Of a DNA stretch of 64,000 bases, positions 7,378-15,569 are shown piece by piece. Below the pieces are notes generated by a model. The model saw only the letters and a program-made list of their open reading frames with translations, ran no database searches and was not told the DNA's origin. A program made the position numbers and the translations under genes. Each line of letters starts with the position of its first letter. Within the stretch, counting starts at the first letter, position 1. Source of the stretch: Halovulum dunhuangense (GTDB lineage: Bacteria > Pseudomonadota > Alphaproteobacteria > Rhodobacterales > Rhodobacteraceae); the NCBI RefSeq assembly GCF_013093415.1, contig NZ_JABFBC010000002.1:248001-312000 (forward strand), given 5' to 3'.

Positions 7378-8901
7378 GTGAAGGTCGAACTCAGCGCCAT
7401 CACCAAGCGCTTCGGCCCGGTGACGGCGAACGAGGATGTGTCGCTGCGGATCCGGCCCGGTCAGGTGCTGGGGCTTCTGGGCGAGAACGGCGCGGGCAAG
7501 TCCACGTTGATGAACGTGCTGTGCGGGCTTCATGCCCCGGATGCCGGGGAAATCCTGATCGACGGGCGCCCGGTACGCTTTCGCGGGCCGGGCGACGCCA
7601 TCGCCGCCGGGATCGGCATGGTGCATCAGCATTTCATGCTGGTGCCGGTGTTCACCGTGGCCGAGAACGTGGTGCTGGGGGTGGAGCCGGTGGGACGGCT
7701 CGACCGGCTGGACCTGCCCCGCGCCCGCGCGGAAGTGCGGCGGATCGGGCAGGAGTATGGCCTGGCGGTGGACCCCGACGCCCGGATCGAGACGCTTCCC
7801 GTGGGCATCCAGCAGCGGGTGGAGATCATCAAGGTGCTGTTCCGCTCGGCCCAGGTGCTGATCCTTGACGAGCCCACCGCCGTGCTGACCCCGCAGGAAG
7901 TGGAAGAGTTCTTCCGCATCGTGCGATCCCTGCGTGATGCCGGCAAGGCGCTGGTCTTCATCACCCACAAGCTGCACGAGATCCGCGCCATCGCCGACCA
8001 CATCGCGGTGCTGCGCCGCGGCCGCATCGTGGGCGAGGCGGACCCAGGCGACGCGGACCCCGCGACGCTGGCCGAGATGATGGTGGGCCGCCCGGTGCGT
8101 TTCGAGGTGGACAAGGCCCCGGCGCGACCCGCCGCCCCGATCCTGGAGGTGGAGGGGCTGCGGGTGCTGCGCGAGGGTGGCGCGCAGGCGCTGCAAGGCA
8201 TCGACCTGACGCTGCGTTCGGGAGAGATCCTGGGCATAGCCGGCGTGCAGGGCAACGGGCAGTCGGCGCTGGTCGAGGCGCTGACCGGGCTTGCGCCGGT
8301 GGCGGCGGGATCCGTGCGCTTCGACGGGCAGGACATCACCCACGCCTCGGTCCGGGCGCGGCACCGCATGGGCATCGCGCATATCCCCGAGGACCGCCAG
8401 AAAAGCGGCATGATCGCGAAGTTCACCGTGGCCGAGAACATGGTGCTCGACAGCTATTACGGCGCGGAGTACGGGCGCGGCCCGGCGATCCGCTGGCCGG
8501 ACGTGGAACGGGCGGCGGCGCGCATGGCGCTGGATTTCGACGTGCGCACGCCCTCGGTGCATCAGCCTGCGGGGCATCTGTCGGGGGGCAACCAGCAGAA
8601 GCTGGTGGTGGCGCGCGAGCTGAGCCGGGACACCCGGCTGGTGATCGCGGCGCAGCCCACGCGGGGGCTGGACGTGGGGTCCATCGAATACATCCACAAG
8701 CGGCTGGTCGCGGCCCGCGACGAGGGCGACGGGGTGCTGATCGTGTCCTCGGAACTGGACGAGATCCTGGGCCTGTCGGACCGGGTGCTGGTGATGTTCC
8801 AGGGCCGGATCGTGGCCGCCTTCGACGCAGGCGACGGGCCCATCGACCGCAACGCGGTGGGGCTGGCCATGGCCGGCGCGGGGATCGGGGACGCGGCATG
8901 A
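7378..8901 (+). CDS. BMP-type importer ATPase (two ABC domains)
   Basis: Cytoplasmic ATPase energising the importer. In 507 residues it carries two ABC domains, as in NupA/YufO and sugar ABC ATPases. First domain: Walker A GENGAGKST near 38, Q-loop HQHF, degenerate signature LPVGIQQRV, Walker B LILDEPTAVL. Second domain starts near 255 with Walker A-like GVQGNGQSAL, signature LSGGNQQKL near 400 and IAAQPTRGLD in place of a canonical Walker B glutamate. One functional and one degenerate site is normal for this family. The start lies 10 bases after the binding-protein stop; the stop overlaps the next start by 4 bases. Confidence 0.93.
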   Translation: MKVELSAITKRFGPVTANEDVSLRIRPGQVLGLLGENGAGKSTLMNVLCGLHAPDAGEILIDGRPVRFRGPGDAIAAGIGMVHQHFMLVPVFTVAENVVLGVEPVGRLDRLDLPRARAEVRRIGQEYGLAVDPDARIETLPVGIQQRVEIIKVLFRSAQVLILDEPTAVLTPQEVEEFFRIVRSLRDAGKALVFITHKLHEIRAIADHIAVLRRGRIVGEADPGDADPATLAEMMVGRPVRFEVDKAPARPAAPILEVEGLRVLREGGAQALQGIDLTLRSGEILGIAGVQGNGQSALVEALTGLAPVAAGSVRFDGQDITHASVRARHRMGIAHIPEDRQKSGMIAKFTVAENMVLDSYYGAEYGRGPAIRWPDVERAAARMALDFDVRTPSVHQPAGHLSGGNQQKLVVARELSRDTRLVIAAQPTRGLDVGSIEYIHKRLVAARDEGDGVLIVSSELDEILGLSDRVLVMFQGRIVAAFDAGDGPIDRNAVGLAMAGAGIGDAA

Positions 8902-10031
8902 GCGAGGCGCGCGACACCGCGATGGCGGCACTGATGGCGCGCGCCGCCCCCGGACGGGCGGCGGTCGAGGACCTGGTGGTGGTGCCGGTCTTTGCCGTGG
9001 CGGTGGCGCTGCTCCTGGGCGCGCTGACCATGCTGGCCACCGGCGTGGACCTGCCGACCATCGGGCGGTCCTATGTGGCGCTGGCGGTGGGGTCCGTCGG
9101 GTCGCTCAACGCGCTGTCCGAGACGCTGACCGCGGCGGTTCCGCTGGTGCTGGCGGGGCTGGGGCTGGCGCTGGGGTTCAGGGCGGGGCTGTTCAACATC
9201 GGGGCCGAGGGGCAGGTGCTGATGGGCGGCATGGCGGCCGTCGCGCTGGGGATCGCCTGGCCGGGCGGGCCCGCGCTGATGCTCGTGCCGGGCTGCCTGC
9301 TGGCGGGGGCGCTGGCGGGGGCGCTTTACGCCGGGATCGCCGGCTGGCTGAGGGTCGCGACCGGGGCGCACGAGGTGATTTCCACCATCATGCTGAACCT
9401 GATCGCCTACCGGCTGGTCGATTACATGCTGCGCCAGCCCTTTTTCCAGCGCGAGGGGCGGGCGGACCCGATCTCCAGGTCGGTGCCGGACGCGGCCGAG
9501 CTGCCGCGACTGCTGTCGGGGCTGGACGCGAACCTGCGGGTGCATGCGGGCATCTTCGTGGCGCTGGGCGCGGTGGCGCTGGCGCAGTGGCTGCTGTTCC
9601 GCACCCGGCTGGGCTTCGAGTTCCGCGCCAGCGGCGAGAACCCGGACGCGGCGCGCTATGCCGGGATCCGCGCGGGCGTGGTGATCGTGGTGGCGATGGC
9701 GCTCGCGGGCGCATTGGCGGGGCTTGCGGGGGCGAACCAGGTGACGGGCGTGCTGGGCCGCGCCTCGCCGGGGTTTTCGGCCGGGATCGGATTCGACGCG
9801 ATCGCGGTGGCGCTGCTGGGCCGATCGCATCCCTGGGGTGTGCTGGTGGCGGCGCTTCTGTTCGGTGCGCTGGAGGCCGGGGGGCGGCAGATGCAGGTGG
9901 ATGCGGGCGTCAGCATCGACCTGATCGCGATCATCCAGGCGCTGATCATCGTCTTCATCGCGGCGCCCCTGCTGGTGCGGGCGCTGTTTCCCTGGGGCTT
10001 TTCCCGCGGACGGACGGGGGGCGGGGCATGA
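8898..10031 (+). CDS. BMP-type importer permease 1
   Basis: Inner-membrane permease (BPD_transp_2 family, related to NupB/YufP), 377 residues. It has about nine hydrophobic segments, with the conserved stretch GFRAGLFNIGAEGQ near 94-107 and GANQVTGVLGR near 275. It begins inside the stop codon of the ATPase gene and ends inside the start of the second permease gene (4-base ATGA overlaps), so translation of the operon is probably coupled. Pairs with the next gene product to form the membrane channel. Confidence 0.92.
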   Translation: MSEARDTAMAALMARAAPGRAAVEDLVVVPVFAVAVALLLGALTMLATGVDLPTIGRSYVALAVGSVGSLNALSETLTAAVPLVLAGLGLALGFRAGLFNIGAEGQVLMGGMAAVALGIAWPGGPALMLVPGCLLAGALAGALYAGIAGWLRVATGAHEVISTIMLNLIAYRLVDYMLRQPFFQREGRADPISRSVPDAAELPRLLSGLDANLRVHAGIFVALGAVALAQWLLFRTRLGFEFRASGENPDAARYAGIRAGVVIVVAMALAGALAGLAGANQVTGVLGRASPGFSAGIGFDAIAVALLGRSHPWGVLVAALLFGALEAGGRQMQVDAGVSIDLIAIIQALIIVFIAAPLLVRALFPWGFSRGRTGGGA

Positions 10032-11305
10032 GCATCGCGCGCGAGCCGGGGCTGGCGCCGGTCGCCGAGGCCCCCCTGCTGCCGGCGCAGGCGCGCGGGG
10101 CGCGGGTGGCGGGCATGGCGCTGATCGGCCTTGCCGTGCTGGTGGCGCTGGTCTTCGCCCCGGGGCTGGAGGGGGCGGCCACCTTCCGGCTGTCGCGTCC
10201 CACCGACCCCTGGGCGCTGCCGGACCTGGTGGTGCCCGCCCTGTCCTTCGCCTGGGTGGCGGCGGGCGTGCTGGCCTTCCTGGGCGCGCGGCAGTTCCTG
10301 CGCGGCGGCGGGCGCTGGACGGGGCTGAGCCTGGGGATAGGCCTGGCGCTGGCGGTGGCGGCGTTCCTGGTGTGGGCGACGGCCGGCAAGGCGTTCTCGC
10401 TGACGGGGATGTTGCAGGCGACGGTCGTCCGCGCGGTCCCCATCGCGCTGGGCGGGCTTGCGGGCGTGCTGTCGGAGCGGGTGGCGGTGGTCAACATCGC
10501 CATCGAGGGGATGCTGCTGGCGGGCGCCTTCACGGGGGCGCTGATCGGATCCGTGCTGGGCGGCTGGAGCGGGCTGGTCGCGGCGGTGGCGGTGGGCGGC
10601 GCGTTCGGCTTCCTGCTGGCGGCGCTGGTGGTCACCTACCGGATGGACCAGATCATCGCCGGCGTGGTGATCAACCTGCTGGTGCTGGGGCTGACATCCT
10701 ATGCGTCGAGCCAGGTGTTCCAGGAATACCGGCATCTGAACAACGCGCCGGTGTTCCGGCCCATCGCGATACCCCTGCTGTCGGACCTGCCGGTGCTGGG
10801 GCCGGTGCTGTTCCGGCAGAACCTGTTCGTCTATGGCGCGGCGGTGATGGTGGCGGTGTCCACCTGGTACCTGTTCCACACCCGCCACGGGCTGCGCGCC
10901 CGCGCGGTGGGCGAGCATCCCCGCGCCGCCGACACGCTGGGGATCGATGTCTACCGCACGCGCTATGTGCATGTCACGATGGCCGGGATGGTGGCGGGCT
11001 TCGGGGGCGCGTGGTTCACGCTGGGATCGGTCGGGCGCTTCGACGAGGGGATGACCGGCGGGCGCGGCTATATCGGGCTGGCGGCGATGATCTTCGGGCG
11101 CTGGCACCCGGTGGGCGCGCTGGCCGCAGCACTGGTCTTCGGCTTTGCCGACAGCCTGCAGCAGAAGCTGGCGCTGCTGGGCACGCCGATCCCGTCGGAA
11201 TTCCTGGCGATGGCGCCCTATGTGGCGACGATCATCGTGGTCGCGGGCCTTGTCGGCCGGGCGCGGCCGCCGGCGGCGGATGGCAAGCCCTATGTGAAGG
11301 AATGA
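10028..11305 (+). CDS. BMP-type importer permease 2
   Basis: Second inner-membrane permease of the importer (NupC/YufQ-like), 425 residues, longer than the usual 300-320 because of an N-terminal extension of about 110 residues containing three extra hydrophobic segments. The conserved core starts near residue 140 with SERVAVVNIAIEGMLLAG, the counterpart of the NIGAEGQ motif in permease 1, followed by GGRGYIGLAAMIFGRW near 345. Last gene of the operon; it converges with ppsA, with 87 bases between the two stops. That gap has 6-bp arms GCGGCC/GGCCGC (11328-11355) but no convincing terminator. Confidence 0.92.
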   Translation: MSIAREPGLAPVAEAPLLPAQARGARVAGMALIGLAVLVALVFAPGLEGAATFRLSRPTDPWALPDLVVPALSFAWVAAGVLAFLGARQFLRGGGRWTGLSLGIGLALAVAAFLVWATAGKAFSLTGMLQATVVRAVPIALGGLAGVLSERVAVVNIAIEGMLLAGAFTGALIGSVLGGWSGLVAAVAVGGAFGFLLAALVVTYRMDQIIAGVVINLLVLGLTSYASSQVFQEYRHLNNAPVFRPIAIPLLSDLPVLGPVLFRQNLFVYGAAVMVAVSTWYLFHTRHGLRARAVGEHPRAADTLGIDVYRTRYVHVTMAGMVAGFGGAWFTLGSVGRFDEGMTGGRGYIGLAAMIFGRWHPVGALAAALVFGFADSLQQKLALLGTPIPSEFLAMAPYVATIIVVAGLVGRARPPAADGKPYVKE

Positions 11306-11392
11306 GCGGGGCCTGTCCCGAGGCGTGGCGGCCCGGATCGCGCGGGTCTGGCCGCGTTGCCACAAGATGGCGGCGGCGCTTGGCGCATCGGC

Positions 11393-13780
11393 TCAGGCCT
11401 TGCGGGGGCGGGCGGCCTCGGCCGCGGCGACGTTGCGCTTCACGGCGGCGAAGCTGTCGGGCGTGACCGAGATCGAGTCGATCCCGAATTCCACCAGCCG
11501 CCGGGCGAAGCCGGGGTCGTTGCTGGGCGCCTGCCCGCAAAGCCCCACCTTCGATCCGGTGGCATGGGCGCGGCGGATCACCTCGCCGATCATCCACAGC
11601 ACCGCCGGGTCGTTCTCGTCGAACAGCCCCGCCAGCGCCTCGCTGTCGCGGTCCACGCCCAGCACAAGCTGCGTCAGGTCGTTCGAGCCGATGGAAAACC
11701 CGTCGAAGCGCGCGGCGAAGCTTTCGGCCAGGATCACGTTCGAGGGGATCTCGCACATGACATGGACCTGAAGCCCGTTCTCGCCGCGCCGGAGGCCGTT
11801 CTCGGCCATGACGCCAAGCACGCGGTCGGCCTCGGCCGGGGAACGGCAGAAGGGGATCATCACCACCACGTTGTCGAAGCCCATCTCCTCGCGCAGGCGG
11901 CGGATCGCGCGGCATTCCAGCGCGAAGCCCTCGCGGTAGGCGGGGGAGTAGTAGCGGCTGGCGCCGCGAAAGCCGATCATCGGGTTTTCCTCGACCGGTT
12001 CGAAGGCGCGGCCGCCCAGCAGGTCGGCATATTCGTTGGACTTGAAGTCGCTCATCCGCACGATCACGGGATGCGGGTGGCAGACGGCGGCGATGCGCGA
12101 CAGCCCGCGCGCGAGGCGGTCCACGAAATACGCGCCCCGATCGGCATGGCCGGCGGTCAGCGCCGCGATCTCGGCCTTTGCCGCCTGGTCCGTCAGGTCG
12201 TCGAAACGGACCAGCGCCATCGGGTGGACCCGCACGGCGTTCGAGACGACGAATTCCATCCGCGCCAGCCCCACCCCGTCGGCAGGCAGTCGCCACCAGC
12301 GCAGGGCGGCGGCCGGGTTGGCGAGGTTGAGCATCACCCTGGTGCGGGTCTGCGGCAGGTCGGAAAGGCTGACTTCCTCGGTCGCGATCTCGGCCAGGCC
12401 CTCGTGGACGGTGCCTTCCTCGCCTTCGGCGCAGGAGACGGTGACTTCCTGCCCGTCGCTCAGAAGCGCCGTCGCGTTGCCGGTGCCGACGATGGCGGGC
12501 AGGCCCAGCTCGCGGCTGACGATGGCGGCATGCGAGGTGCGCCCGCCGTGATCGGTCACGATGGCGGTGGCGCGCTTCATGATGGGCACCCAGTCGGGGT
12601 CGGTGTTGGCGGTGACAAGGATCGCGCCATCGACGAAACGGCCGATGTCGCGGGCGCTTTCGATCCGGCAGACCCGGCCCGCGACGGCCGCCGCGCCCAC
12701 GCTGAGCCCGGTGAGCAGCACCGGCCCCGCATTGCGCACGCTGTAGCTGCGGATCACGCCGGCATCGGCGCGCGACTGCACCGTTTCGGGCCGGGCCTGC
12801 ACGATCCAGAGCCGCCCGGTTTCCCCGTCGCGGGCCCATTCCATGTCCATCGGCTGGCCGTAATGCGTCTCGATGGTGCAGGCCATGCGGGCAAGCGCCA
12901 GGATCTCGTCGTCGGACAGGACGAAGCGCGCGCGCTCCTCGGGGGGGGTGGGGATGTTCACGGTCGCGCCCCCGGTCGCGCCTGCATAGACCAGCTTGCG
13001 GTCCTTGGCGCCCAGCCGTTTTTCCAGGATCGGCACCACGCCGGGGCGGTCGAGGAAGGGCTTGAACACCTCGTATTCGTCGGGGTCCACCGTGCCCTGC
13101 ACCACGTTCTCGCCCAGGCCCCAGGCGGCGTTGATCAGCACCGCGCGGGGAAAGCCGCTTTCGGTGTCGATCGAGAACATGACGCCCGAGCCGCCCAGAT
13201 CGGCGCGCACCATGAGTTGCACGCCCACCGACAGCGCGACCTGGTCATGGGCGAAGCCCCTGGCGGCGCGGTAGCTGATCGCGCGGTCGGTGAAGAGCGA
13301 GGCAAAGCAGCGGCGGCAGGCATCCAGCAGCGCGTCAGGGCCGCGGACATTGAGGAACGTCTCCTGCTGGCCGGCGAAGCTGGCGTCGGGCAGATCCTCG
13401 GCGGTGGCGGAAGAGCGGACGGCGACGGGGGGCGTGTCGGTCCCGGTGCGGCGGCCGAGTTCCCCATAGGCGTCGAGGATCGCGCGTTCCAGCGATGCGG
13501 GAAAGCGGCCCGCGGCGATGACCGCGCGCAGGGCGGCCCCCGTCTCGGCCAGCGTGGCGCTGCCGGTCTCGAGCGCGTCCATATGGGCGGCGATGGTGGT
13601 GTCGAGGGCGTTCGCGCCCAGAAAGGCGCGGTAGGCGTCGGCGGTGGTGGCAAAGCCCGGCGGCACGTCGATGCCCTGCGGCCCCAGCCGCGCGACCATC
13701 TCGCCGAGCGAGGCGTTCTTGCCGCCGACAAGGGCGACATCGGCCCGCGACAGATCCTCGAACCAGATGACGTCGCGCAT
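11393..13780 (-). CDS. ppsA: Phosphoenolpyruvate synthase
   Basis: Converts pyruvate and ATP to phosphoenolpyruvate, AMP and phosphate; gluconeogenic entry from pyruvate or lactate. The 795-residue enzyme has the three family domains: ATP-binding N-terminus (GGKNASLGEMV near 19), phosphohistidine domain with GGRTSHAAIVSREL (catalytic His about 416) and the C-terminal TIM barrel with IGSNDLTQLVLG and catalytic Cys in GLCGQAPSNDP (about 748). Length and residues match E. coli PpsA. ATG 13780 is preceded by a G-rich ribosome-binding site. An exact FNR/FixK box lies 57-70 bases upstream with TCAAAT at the class II -10 distance (13814-13809), suggesting induction at low oxygen together with the divergent genes. 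Confidence 0.95.
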   Translation of the reverse strand: MRDVIWFEDLSRADVALVGGKNASLGEMVARLGPQGIDVPPGFATTADAYRAFLGANALDTTIAAHMDALETGSATLAETGAALRAVIAAGRFPASLERAILDAYGELGRRTGTDTPPVAVRSSATAEDLPDASFAGQQETFLNVRGPDALLDACRRCFASLFTDRAISYRAARGFAHDQVALSVGVQLMVRADLGGSGVMFSIDTESGFPRAVLINAAWGLGENVVQGTVDPDEYEVFKPFLDRPGVVPILEKRLGAKDRKLVYAGATGGATVNIPTPPEERARFVLSDDEILALARMACTIETHYGQPMDMEWARDGETGRLWIVQARPETVQSRADAGVIRSYSVRNAGPVLLTGLSVGAAAVAGRVCRIESARDIGRFVDGAILVTANTDPDWVPIMKRATAIVTDHGGRTSHAAIVSRELGLPAIVGTGNATALLSDGQEVTVSCAEGEEGTVHEGLAEIATEEVSLSDLPQTRTRVMLNLANPAAALRWWRLPADGVGLARMEFVVSNAVRVHPMALVRFDDLTDQAAKAEIAALTAGHADRGAYFVDRLARGLSRIAAVCHPHPVIVRMSDFKSNEYADLLGGRAFEPVEENPMIGFRGASRYYSPAYREGFALECRAIRRLREEMGFDNVVVMIPFCRSPAEADRVLGVMAENGLRRGENGLQVHVMCEIPSNVILAESFAARFDGFSIGSNDLTQLVLGVDRDSEALAGLFDENDPAVLWMIGEVIRRAHATGSKVGLCGQAPSNDPGFARRLVEFGIDSISVTPDSFAAVKRNVAAAEAARPRKA

Positions 13781-13836
13781 GGTTTCCCCCCGACCGGCAC
13801 AGGCCCCCATTTGACGCCCGGGCGGGGGGATGTCCC

Positions 13837-13850
13837 TTGATCTCGGTCAA
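13837..13850. promoter_or_regulatory. FNR/FixK-type box shared by ppsA and the divergent operon
   Basis: TTGATCTCGGTCAA matches TTGAY-N4-RTCAA at all ten defined positions. It sits in the 133-base gap between divergent genes. On the minus strand TCAAAT (13814-13809) and on the plus strand CAGGCT (13873-13878) each lie 22 bases from the box, so the centre is about 41.5 bases from the predicted start in both directions. A single dimer site could therefore activate both promoters. Confidence 0.75.
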
Positions 13851-13913
13851 GGCCGGGGACGGCGGATCGGCACAGGCTCGGGACAGGCTTCAACGAGGGA
13901 CGGGACCGCGCCG

Positions 13914-14282
13914 ATGGAAGACAGGAAACTTGCCGCGCTGGCGGAACGGATCGAGGCGGCCGATGCCCTTGACGCGCACCTCGCGCGGGAGGCCGCGCAT
14001 GCGCTGGACGAGATCTTTGCCGGGCGCGGGCTGCTGGAGGCGCTGCGGGCCGATGGCGCGGCGGGGACGGATGCCGTGCTGCGGCTGATCGACCTGGCGC
14101 TGCCGGGCTGGCAGGTGCGGCTGAGCGGCACCGCGCATGGGCCGGGCGGGCGCTGGACCTGCACCCTGCGCGAGGTGGGCTTGCGCGACGACGACGAGAG
14201 CATCGGCGTGGGCAAGGGCACGCATCCGGCACAGGCCCTGATGGCGGCATTGCTGCTGAGTGCCGCGCGGCGCGGCGCGTGA
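13914..14282 (+). CDS. Hypothetical protein, 122 residues
   Basis: Not recognised. Small soluble acidic protein without signal peptide or membrane segment. The N-terminal half is predicted helical (KLAALAERIEAADALDAHL); the second half has LPGWQVRLSGTAHG and WTCTLREV followed by HPAQALMAALLLSAARR, an alternating strand-then-helix pattern like small alpha/beta sandwich proteins that cap many Rhodobacteraceae operons. It lies between an exact FNR/FixK box and the site-2 protease gene, so a role in the low-oxygen response is plausible from context only. Start ATG 13914 is chosen because the longer reading would run through the box. Confidence 0.7.
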   Translation: MEDRKLAALAERIEAADALDAHLAREAAHALDEIFAGRGLLEALRADGAAGTDAVLRLIDLALPGWQVRLSGTAHGPGGRWTCTLREVGLRDDDESIGVGKGTHPAQALMAALLLSAARRGA

Positions 14283-14296
14283 CCGCCGCGAGAGGA

Positions 14297-14337
14297 TTGA
14301 GAATCGTCAAGGAAAGGGGTCCGGCGCCGCCTAGAGT
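14297..14337 (+). promoter_or_regulatory. FNR/FixK-like box with class II promoter before the site-2 protease
   Basis: TTGAGAATCGTCAA (14297-14310) differs from TTGAY-N4-RTCAA at one position. TAGAGT (14332-14337) follows after 21 bases. The predicted start near 14344-14345 is 41.5 bases from the box centre. A start there leaves ATG 14351 with almost no leader, so GTG 14369 with the G-run before it is the better translation start. Confidence 0.55.
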
Positions 14338-14368
14338 CTGCCCCGGGGAGATGCGCCGGGGGGGCATC

Positions 14369-15517
14369 GTGGCTAAGACCGGACTTCATTTCGTGAACCT
14401 CTTCGGGCTGCGCATCAATCTCAGCCCCAGCTGGTTCCTCGTCGCGGCACTGGTGGTCTGGAGCCTTTCGCAACGGTATTTCCCCGACGCCCTGCCGGGG
14501 CTCGGGCGCTGGGACTATGTCTGGATCGGCGTGCTTGCCATGCTGGGCCTGTTCGGCAGCCTGGTGCTGCACGAGTTGGCCCACGCGCTTGTCGCGCGGC
14601 AGAACGGGGTCACGGTGGGGGGCATCACGCTGTTCCTGTTCGGCGGCGTGGCGGAACTGAAATCCGAGCCGGGGACGCCGGGCGCGGAATTCCGCATCGC
14701 GGCCGTCGGGCCCGCGATGAGCCTTGCGCTGGCGCTGGGCATGGCGGCCGCGGCCGCGCTGGCGCGGCGGGCGGGGCTGGCCGCGCCGGTGCCGGCGCTG
14801 CTGGACTACCTGTCTCTGGCGAACCTGGTGCTGGCGCTGTTCAACCTGTTGCCGGCCTTTCCGCTGGATGGCGGGCGGATCCTGCGCGCCGGCCTGTGGC
14901 GGCTGCGCGGCAATCCTGGGGAAGCGACGCGGATCTCGGGGGCGATTTCCCAGGCGATCGCCTGGGGGCTTATCCTGCTGGGGTTCCTGTCGTTGTTCGC
15001 GGGCGGCTCGGTGGATGCGCTCTGGCTGATCCTGATCGGCTTCTTCCTGGCGACAGTCGCCGCAAGCACGGTGCGCCAGATCGAGATGCGGGTGGCGCTG
15101 GACGGGCGGATGGTGTCGCAGTTCATGACCCGCAACGTGATCACCGCCGACCCGCGCGAGACGCTGCGCGAGATGGCAGACCGTGTGATGCTGGGCCGCG
15201 CGGCCAGCTTCGTCCCGGTGGTCGAACGGGGGCGGCTGATGGGCTTCGTGGACATCAGGCTGCTGCGCGGCATCGACCGGGAACACTGGGACGACACGCA
15301 TGTGGACGACATCTTCGTCGCCTGCACCGAGGAGAATACCGTGCCGCCCGACATGCCCTCGGGGGCGCTGCTGGAGCGGATCCTTGCGGGCGGACCCCGG
15401 AAATACCTGGTCGCCCGGGGCAGTCGGCTGGAGGGGGTGGTGACGTTGAGTGACCTTCTGCACTTCCTCGGCATGGCCGAGACCCTGCGCAGCGGAGTAC
15501 CGGCGCATTGTCGTTGA
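14369..15517 (+). CDS. Site-2 protease family (M50) metalloprotease with CBS domains
   Basis: Polytopic intramembrane zinc protease of about 382 residues. The N-terminal transmembrane region carries HELAH (near 68-72; the HExxH zinc motif) and the second zinc-binding motif NLLPAFPLDGGR near 160-171; the C-terminal third (about 245-382) holds a CBS pair (SQFMTRNVITADPRETLREM and a weaker second copy). This is the Rip3/SpoIVFB-like subgroup in which CBS domains sense nucleotides; the substrate is unknown. GTG 14369 is preferred over ATG 14351 because of the promoter geometry and G-rich ribosome-binding site. It sits in a block of stress genes with an FNR-like box in front. The hybrid kinase follows 52 bases later. 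Confidence 0.88.
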   Translation: MAKTGLHFVNLFGLRINLSPSWFLVAALVVWSLSQRYFPDALPGLGRWDYVWIGVLAMLGLFGSLVLHELAHALVARQNGVTVGGITLFLFGGVAELKSEPGTPGAEFRIAAVGPAMSLALALGMAAAAALARRAGLAAPVPALLDYLSLANLVLALFNLLPAFPLDGGRILRAGLWRLRGNPGEATRISGAISQAIAWGLILLGFLSLFAGGSVDALWLILIGFFLATVAASTVRQIEMRVALDGRMVSQFMTRNVITADPRETLREMADRVMLGRAASFVPVVERGRLMGFVDIRLLRGIDREHWDDTHVDDIFVACTEENTVPPDMPSGALLERILAGGPRKYLVARGSRLEGVVTLSDLLHFLGMAETLRSGVPAHCR

Positions 15518-15569
15518 TTTGTCGGAAACCTCTGGCACACTGGATCCGTTGTCGTGGAGGGGGGCCGAT

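Noticed and set aside
11328-11355. GCGGCC/GGCCGC arms between the BMP operon and ppsA as a terminator
   Set aside because: Only 6 bp with a 16-base loop in a very GC-rich gap; expected by chance and without a T-run.
11357-13840. An 827-codon open frame antisense to ppsA
   Set aside because: Composition is Gly/Ala/Arg/His-rich with no motif; it arises because codon bias in a GC-rich genome removes stops from the opposite strand. PpsA has full catalytic motifs.
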